DNA from: Cytophagales bacterium
GTDB taxonomy: Bacteria; Bacteroidota; Bacteroidia; Cytophagales; JAHDFW01
Direction of reading: 5' to 3'
Assembly (NCBI GenBank): GCA_020627945.1
Contig: JAHDFW010000007.1
Location: 4,039-51,823, forward strand
DNA: 47,785 nt
Below the pieces are notes generated by a model, which did no database searches, was not told the origin of the DNA, and worked only from the letters and a program-made list of their open reading frames with translations. Positions 45,201-47,785 of this stretch are shown here, piece by piece. The first letter of the stretch is position 1. Each line of letters opens with the position of its first letter. A program made the position numbers and the translations under genes.

Positions 45201-47785
45201 TTCAACTAAATGGTTCGTTCTCGTTTGATGTACCTGGTGCTGGTATTACATGGACCGCTGAAAACGGAGGTATCTTCAGTAGTGTTACAATGCCTGGACT
45301 AGGTAACACAGACACAACTGCTGTTTATAACCTGATCACCGCCGACTCTTGTGGAGCTATGATGCTGTATATTGAGAGTAATGGAACAGGAACCTGTCCT
45401 ACAGTTAGGGATTCAGTTGAAATATTTGTAAGATGTGTACCTGCCTTGACAGACAACGCCGATACAACAGTTTGTTCTGATATCGACAGTGTAGAGGTAT
45501 GTGTTACTCTTCAAAATGCAACTGGTGTAAACTGGACTACTAGTAGTACAACAGGAAGTTTCAGTAATAGTACATTGTTGTGTACTCAATACTTCCCGTC
45601 AATGGAGGATCGTAACGATGGTGTAGTAGAACTTACTCCTGCAACAACAGGAAATGAGCAATGTCAAACATATACTGAGAGTTTCTTATTGAACTTGACT
45701 CCTGCCCCAACGGTAGATGCGGGTCTTCCGCAAACTACATGTTCATGTGCTGGTGATAGTATATTCTTGAACACGGCTACGGCTACGGTCGCTAATTCGT
45801 TTGCATGGACAACCGATGGAGCGGGTACATTTGTAGACTCGACAGTTCTTAATGCTATCTACGTTCCAGCTTGTCCTGGAGATTCAGCGGTAACCATCAA
45901 CTTAATATTGGCTGCTTCGGATACTGTTACAGGATGTAAGACGTATATTGATACGGTTCAAGTTATATTCGAACCAGCTGTTGAGATTTCAGCTGGTGGA
46001 CCAACAGATACAGTATGTGCTGATAATAGAGTGGTTCAATTGAATGGTTCTGTTCTTGTGGCTCCTGGAGCTGAGTGGACAACTATTGATGGTGATGCTA
46101 ATCAGTTCAACCCTCTTCCGCCGAATATTGATACCGTAACATATACTCTGACTGATGCTGATACAACAAGAGGAGAAGTTACTTTCGTAATTAACTCTGC
46201 TGGATATGATAAATGTTTAACAGAGTACGATACTATAACAGTTTATATAGAGCAACCTCCAGTGTCTAGTGGTGGATTTGATGACACCATTTGTGCGGAT
46301 GAAATTGCCTATACATTATCTGGTGGAGTTTCCGTAAGTGGAACTGGTTTCTGGAGTACTTCTGGAGACGGGTCTTTCACCGTTGACAGTTCTCAATTAG
46401 ATGGTGATTACGTACTTGGAACTACAGATGCCATGGTATTCCACCCTACGGCTAATCAGATCTTCTTGACATTAACATCTACTAATAATGGAAGCTGTAA
46501 CGCTTCTCAAGATGTTGTTGAACTTATCGTAACTGCTTTACCAATAGTAAACGCTGGACTTGGAGGTTCAATCTGTCAGGATGATTCTACTTATGAATTC
46601 ATCGGTAACGGTGCGTATATATTAGATGGTGCATCTCAAGGTGTATGGAGCACAAGCGGTGATGGTAGATTTACTGATACGATCTTTAACTTCGGTAATA
46701 CCAATACCTACGTTCTTGGGCCTAACGATCTTCTTAGAGGAGACACAAGAGACTCTATCATGTTCGTGTTGACAACTTCAGATCATGGTCGTTGTGCACC
46801 TGTATCAGATACTATGTATGTGACTGTACTACCTAGACCTACGGTAAATGTAGATCTTACTCCAAACATGATTAATGACACTGTGACAATATGTGCAGAT
46901 CAGGATACGGTTACATTTGTTGGGCAGGTTACGAATACCCCTACTCAATTGTGGACTAGTATACCATTTGCATTGGCACCTTCACAACCATTTGATAATC
47001 CTACGGCACTTACGGTACTATATACTGTAGATGAGTCGTTGAAGCCTGCTGATGGTGCTAACTCTCCTACTTATGTTGGAATTACATTAAGAACAGTAGG
47101 AAACCAAAACGGTTGTCAAGAAGTAGAAGATGTACTTACGTTAGAAATAACTCCTAGACCTACGGTTACCGTTGTTGTTCCAGATTCAGTTTGTGCTGAT
47201 GTTGGATTCTTCGAAGTAGCTGGTGCTGTGGAAATTGCAAGTGGTGGAACATGGAGTTCTACGGACATAACAGGTTCGTTCGGTACTCCTACACTTTTAA
47301 ACACTGTTTATAACTATGGTACTAATGACCTTAACTTTGGTCAAGCTACCGTAACGCTTACTACAACTGGAAGTGGACAATGTAATGAGGTTTCTGCTAC
47401 TGAAGATGTACTGATTACTCCTGGTCCAGAAATTGGTGCAGGTACTGATATCACAATTTGTGCTGATACAGGTAGTGTTGTATTAAGTGGTCAAAGTTTT
47501 AACAGTGTAACAAGAGCAGTGCGTTGGATTTCTATTAATGGCTTCGGTACGTTTTCTGATCCTACTAGTCTAACAACTACTTATAACATTGCTCCTGCTG
47601 ATCTTCCAGAACGGGATGCTACAGTACCAACAGTATTGACATTTATACTACAGACAACAGACGTAGGCGATTGTCAAAATATCCAAGATACGGTACTTGT
47701 TATAATTGATCCAATTCCAGTTGTAACTGTAAGTGCAGGAGACATTTGTGCGGATTTAAGAGGACTTGAAGTAGTTGGTACTGAA
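33215..47785 (+). CDS. giant T9SS-type surface adhesin with about 48 Ig-like repeats (3' end beyond window)
   Basis: From the ATG at 33215 the frame stays open to the last base, 4857 codons, so the supplied ORF track omits it. An in-frame ATG at 33179 would only add 12 residues before the signal peptide. Order of parts: signal peptide (MKRFLFFATSCVLAFFVVTP, cleavage after TKA); a Cys-rich N-terminal region (about 25-330, with APCETCCESN and YYLSFCKPG); one SprB/PKD-like domain (about 335-425, ICFGESFVTLFANG to LLDQQGC); then tandem Ig-like repeats to the end. Consensus per repeat: TPAPTVDAGPDDTVCADN, a strand with LNGSV, GGVWSSxGxGxF, a YTPS strand, and LTTTGNGLCxPVSDT. Lysine is almost absent. 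The divergent porP/sprF-like gene and the similarity to SprB-type adhesins point to T9SS export and a role in adhesion or gliding. The expected C-terminal sorting domain is not visible. Confidence 0.92.
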   Translation, partial: MKRFLFFATSCVLAFFVVTPTKAGGPATGCTTLPIVEDPTLGSDLNEHPCDDNVPVFVVDLRGDNDSLWDTRNFVGQDMETGTYNGIPINGFDQLDINLPLDGVGVRRHGDKDAPCETCCESNVINPDNESCVGIILYLDDAAAGMAFDIVSGATPGSGVLGYRFMYPDGNANPFDPGNIGCSPEYPANGTEICLAGGGPYYLSFCKPGANPNHFTIRSVPAPEVGPTDVVSEACLGKVWATGYNPATIQWTPVPTGSPWADSAVLTWMYSDSAYTSQTNGQFIDTLYVAIDENTALNFADSLPDSVFFEVCGSPFGSCDNLVICDTTMIRFVSNLEVEVTPKDPAICFGESFVTLFANGLNGDPPYIYNWYLDGDPVPVYVGIGDDDSINVFGSGAISAGQYVVTLLDQQGCSSNNDTTNVLVYPSPISIDVGPDTIACANDSCVQLSAEIVVAGGMIWETAGLTGSFSVNDSTDSVGVLNTTYCPGSSEVTNGSVELIGRTTENRTCAAEYDTLVLSFDPPPTVEAGPNDTVCANNLDVQLGGTFTNSTGGVWSGGTGDYSTFPQDPNAIYTPSDGDTIGGAFTLFWESTGHSTFCAPERDSLVITVVPSPIVDAGPDDTTCNNNYNTTLAAFSSTGTGVWRNANGDNSGFVDVNSPTSGYTPTAADELAGEAILIWESTNNGLYCVLEADTMRLAVNIAATATAPDDFNVCQNNPDFSVTGITNPTSLSVYWTTNMPGMFTGNDSTNYTVSYEPNVTVNDTGTYDLLFCIPNPGDACLLECDTTVVEVTPSPVVNACEGCGPFAYNFVCVDNCVSDQAAFSGLQGSFANQSFFPGSGIVWRVYYSTDLAGTNMQPVPDLDTRMTDSTLLTSDYCPGTEETPIFPNTGYRIRFEIRPTNVGNCLIQPATADMLVLPAPVVDLSPDLTLCENNLTSVTVSPNVSFAPNVTVGASSWTSNGSATGFSAPTSQTTDYNTPSDAVAGDSFNLKVCVNSLVLISGTQCPTICDSLTLDILAAPTAYAGLDQEVCANNPEATLTGDTTSGDSRGDLNFQWSNIFGTDGTFTTPTDLSTNYTPDASQVISNLTPPGDSTWCLEFTVADDSSFCAPVSDTVCIKATPSPLVEAGPPDTVCDNNRQAFLNGSVTEGGSAGVWSGGTNVFLPNSNTLVNAGYNPVTPDSVTLYLCSTDGVLNGCLEVCDSVKVYVTPSPTVNAGPDDTSCVNNPNITLQGTFDNTISGGIVWRSFDGTFLPASDSTNPNGTYQPSAAELGAGNTTSSVIISTTNSGNCFEVVDTVDLFYNPTPIVDAGNNVNSCSNNPIASISGTVINAGGGIWSTNSTDVTITSPTTLATDVNWTNGLPTAGDSVIMYLTSSDNANCLPVVDSMTIHYTPAPTVDAGPADTSCANNTQLCLNASMTLSTTALWSNYDAGGSFSGGSNTNLSVCYNPTQAEIDAGGVLFHITTTDNGNCLPVSDSVFLTIIESPTVDAGPPQTLCLDELPFTLNGSFTNDGLDPVPYGINWIVPAGGIISSVTNTGATYTPPSGDLPVIGATTPTTSDLYITTTGGRYCNAVTDSVTFTIMPRPVVEAGGDVVVCTDATSIDLSDSTLNVNSGTWSLGSGATGSFNAGQTQYLINLPGDSIGGDAITLIYCGDNPTYAGCGVYCDSIQVSFQSAPTAVVNAPGTVCNNDFPIGITATGSGAGSWSVRRIGGGASSATFGSLTALNTTVNPQPADVTAGNIIVRWTTDIIGSCPSFFAEDTINLLPGPIVEAGPDDTLCSDNLGVDLCGTITNAGGTGYWSVLLGQQPGTFINGPGALCPNRYLFSSGNYADGTVTLILQNDDLTFCPQATDTVVFTLTPNVIIDAGIDRTICGDQDTIQLSGSVATATGGTWTTNSTCNGPIGAFDDPNILSPIYTWCANDTVGSADSVVIYVTSTGNGLCTPVMDSMVLHVTPVPTVDAGPDDTLCYDELNITLNGSVTVAAQGVWTNNTTGPNSFTNGGVFNNPTGPVTYTITEEDSLANAAATWEFYLSTQGAGQCNNVMDTMLLTVLPAPVAIVQNDTSTCFDAGSFTLCGDMLNSTTGIWSSNGGGSFNGTETNVCGAVYTFSAGDTNTTIVFKLLTTDNENCFADSATFTLTITPSVIVEAGPTQTICATGDTIQLNGFVQNAGGGTWSNTTGGSFIDNIDLTTSYVRSPTDSTNGFTFVYLDSRLEGQCLPQRDSMRINFTPVPIVEAGPNDTICGDAGSVMFSGTVTNATGGHWSSSGDSAFFDNADTLNVTFVPSSNDTSQANQPLTIYLTSTGNGICQPVQDSLLLTITPIPRIGVDDFDTVCADVDTVYLSSTVVNADGVSWTTNGSGTLVDSAMLSAKYILSDSDTLNGSVRFFVTSTGNGLCNAYTEQLDLIITPAPVMDAGPGLTICRDQAAVNITGTVMFGTGVWSSSDPAGVFGDNTQLNTTYTHNTTDPLIPDTVTLTLRNTGVGLCREITDSLQVIINPIPIVDAGTVDTVCADSSSLVLNGTFSNAGGGVWTSPTNGIFSPDSTSTTPTYNFSPDDYTNGSVVLSWTATNTGVCDPVTDQIAINITPAPTVEAGDPIRICADAPATTLDGSVTVATGGAWTSNGQGTIADTANLNSLFTADSAGIVVLTLTTVGNGLCRPVSDNVVITIDPAPTVGAGPDQVVCADVTGVTMSGNFTNATGIIWRAFGTGSWQGNDSTSLGAVYLPSPLDITVGTIQITATTTDSITGCLSIVDTMAVVFSPLPTVDAGDAAACFDESGVTLTAVRTNAPGVIWSTSGSGGGSEFGGNTANDVTFFTPHPADVPGNIEVYVRTQVSGGCPAAHDTIQVQIRPEPLVEAGLDLVICEDEPSVIVGTTADTTNYNGPLEWFSSGATQGNFADSSLIPTQYDPSAIDLVNDSTIIYLCTTDNGLCPEVCDSLFIFYTPAPAVYAGPDLTRCADEDTVCLTGATVNTIPGGVIWTTDGDGSWSSNDSTILEPCYEPGIDDDTTGGATLTLCTTDNGRCQTYCDDMILNITPAPTFNMPPPDTFCSDIGSYIVSVTDLTVATGGHWTYSGMPDSLGSPYGDSSLTIRTYFSDADRDTVDLVYTFCADQGNGRCQVYCDTFTLHLTPAPTLDILDSALCASDDSLRVGASYTIAGGVEWITLGDGYFVDSLADSTYYYFGNQDKIDQTVILVAETRDVGTCTPIYDTVIVNYTEPYAVTAGPDQLVCSDTSAIQLDGGHNTPVTSILWTSLGTGTPVFSNSIDTNSTYIVTPDDIDSGGVDIVITTTVGGLCPELTDTMRINIYPAPIVDASALNACAETDTIALTGTVIDTAGNIGTGVWSTVGDGINSGDGTWFPNTTTLNTNYIRGSADSTNGTFLLRLTADPYGDCRTVFDTLRINLIPVPQVFTSDTVICKDADEIDLKVYTFSDTVNTLTWSGGNGTFSMGDISAGVDSIYKNDSSMTTYTFNHPADTNGVDSLVLYVTSAGGECSAVLDSIVIRFNPVPIVNSTPDVACTIFDTINLSGTVLNAGGGIWSHSGNGNLEFANTILTNNYIPNALDTTGTADSIVVRLCSRLENGCKTYCDSSVVYFTPPPTIFAGNDTTVCADVLCVDLNGVSVDTTASAGARWTVDVGGVFVPNDSTFNGAQYCFPDTLINGDNDTTATLILTTYGSGRCPEISDTLLMSITHPPLVSAADTITVCADTSGIPVGVFSNDVPDSIVWRVIEGTGTFTDTTADTTIYQLTQADIDSGYAIVSYSAYDIEGCFPVVDTIYLEITPAPTVDAGPSEICIDNPTVQLNGTITHNGVSTPNDGFWTSSTQGLNGFTAGSSVANSFYALDPASGDVSGATVELILTTTNNGLCRTYRDTTILNIIPAPFAEAGPNFAICGDQNQVCITGASVTTTNSVWTTSTGDASGFVDVNAPNTCYNLSAADAANGVTLYLTTTFDNRGCNPGFDSLIVQTTAPAVIDAGLPDTVCYESAPGVPNTVQLNGSFSFDVPGAGITWTAENGGIFSSVTMPGLGNTDTTAVYNLITADSCGAMMLYIESNGTGTCPTVRDSVEIFVRCVPALTDNADTTVCSDIDSVEVCVTLQNATGVNWTTSSTTGSFSNSTLLCTQYFPSMEDRNDGVVELTPATTGNEQCQTYTESFLLNLTPAPTVDAGLPQTTCSCAGDSIFLNTATATVANSFAWTTDGAGTFVDSTVLNAIYVPACPGDSAVTINLILAASDTVTGCKTYIDTVQVIFEPAVEISAGGPTDTVCADNRVVQLNGSVLVAPGAEWTTIDGDANQFNPLPPNIDTVTYTLTDADTTRGEVTFVINSAGYDKCLTEYDTITVYIEQPPVSSGGFDDTICADEIAYTLSGGVSVSGTGFWSTSGDGSFTVDSSQLDGDYVLGTTDAMVFHPTANQIFLTLTSTNNGSCNASQDVVELIVTALPIVNAGLGGSICQDDSTYEFIGNGAYILDGASQGVWSTSGDGRFTDTIFNFGNTNTYVLGPNDLLRGDTRDSIMFVLTTSDHGRCAPVSDTMYVTVLPRPTVNVDLTPNMINDTVTICADQDTVTFVGQVTNTPTQLWTSIPFALAPSQPFDNPTALTVLYTVDESLKPADGANSPTYVGITLRTVGNQNGCQEVEDVLTLEITPRPTVTVVVPDSVCADVGFFEVAGAVEIASGGTWSSTDITGSFGTPTLLNTVYNYGTNDLNFGQATVTLTTTGSGQCNEVSATEDVLITPGPEIGAGTDITICADTGSVVLSGQSFNSVTRAVRWISINGFGTFSDPTSLTTTYNIAPADLPERDATVPTVLTFILQTTDVGDCQNIQDTVLVIIDPIPVVTVSAGDICADLRGLEVVGTE
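34493..47785 (+). repeat. tandem array of Ig-like coding repeats, 47 complete plus one truncated
   Basis: By hand I mark repeat starts at the P-x-P-x-V-[DE]-A-G signature, for example 34781, 35048, 36578, 36842, 37391, 38513, 39080, 39905, 40709, 40976, 41771, 42050, 44567, 45704, 47153, 47420 and 47711 (cut by the window end). The mean period is about 281 bp (94 aa), range about 250-380. Repeats have clearly diverged in DNA, so this is not a recent tandem duplication, though short patches such as 39017-39044 and 40379-40406 are identical. The unit starting at 35588 is atypical, with a CEGCG and further cysteines. Confidence 0.9.

Noticed and set aside
33127-47304. About twenty short minus-strand ORFs (60-210 aa) in the track across the giant gene, many with similar SxxTVSxGPASTxGxGV strings
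   Set aside because: They are antisense readings of the Ig-like repeats; their shared motif is just the reverse complement of the GP-D-D-T-V-C repeat segment. No start context, domain or operon supports them.
34493-47785. Regular repeats at about 280-bp spacing considered as a CRISPR or DNA satellite array
   Set aside because: The periodicity is at protein level in one open frame, units are diverged in DNA and there are no unique spacers between identical repeats.

Overview
The window looks like an AT-rich chromosome segment from a free-living member of the Bacteroidota, most likely of the order Flavobacteriales. The basis is: a PorP/SprF-type protein and a type IX secretion (T9SS) type A sorting domain; TonB-dependent receptors with N-terminal carboxypeptidase-like domains; an HU-CCDC81/SPOR protein; the long form of IspG; and several upstream sites matching the Bacteroidota -7 element TAnnTTTG. 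No tRNA, rRNA, CRISPR array, integrase or intact insertion sequence was seen.

Layout. 1-2.8 kb (+): accC and serC. 2.8-8.1 kb (-): a T9SS-exported protein, a TPR protein and gyrA; the T9SS gene lies between two copies of an identical 35-bp terminator. 8.1-9.1 kb: mostly intergenic, with one small basic lipoprotein gene and inverted repeats. 9.1-14.6 kb (-): a TonB-dependent receptor behind ispG, and a radical SAM gene. 14.7-18.7 kb (-): an exbB-exbD-tonB-folC-trmB operon, energising outer-membrane transport and then serving folate and tRNA metabolism. 18.9-27.6 kb (-): an envelope operon with overlapping genes, transcribed as TonB-dependent receptor, 1021-aa TPR protein, plugless beta-barrel, HU-CCDC81/SPOR protein. 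27.7-31.5 kb: gcvT-comB (-), then SGNH hydrolase (+), rnhB (-) and NUDIX hydrolase (+), tightly packed.

31.5-47.8 kb is the most striking part. A porP/sprF-like gene (-) faces, across about 540 bp of AT-rich DNA, a giant open reading frame (+) that begins at 33215 and runs off the window without a stop (4857 codons visible). It is absent from the supplied ORF track, evidently because it has no stop in the window. It encodes a signal peptide, a Cys-rich N-terminal region, one SprB/PKD-like domain, and then about 48 Ig-like repeats of about 94 residues. Each repeat has a core cysteine pair. A subset carries one or two additional cysteine pairs that appear and disappear together, which suggests optional extra disulfides. 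Lysine is nearly absent (about 20 in 4857 residues). I read this as a giant T9SS-secreted surface adhesin (SprB-like) with its PorP/SprF partner encoded divergently. Its C-terminal sorting domain would lie outside the window.

The genes fall into two themes: housekeeping enzymes (accC, serC, gyrA, ispG, folC, trmB, gcvT, rnhB) and cell-envelope functions (Ton motor, receptors, TPR/SPOR scaffold, T9SS cargo and adhesin). ORF-track starts were revised for four genes: ispG, trmB, the receptor at 25.3 kb and the small lipoprotein.
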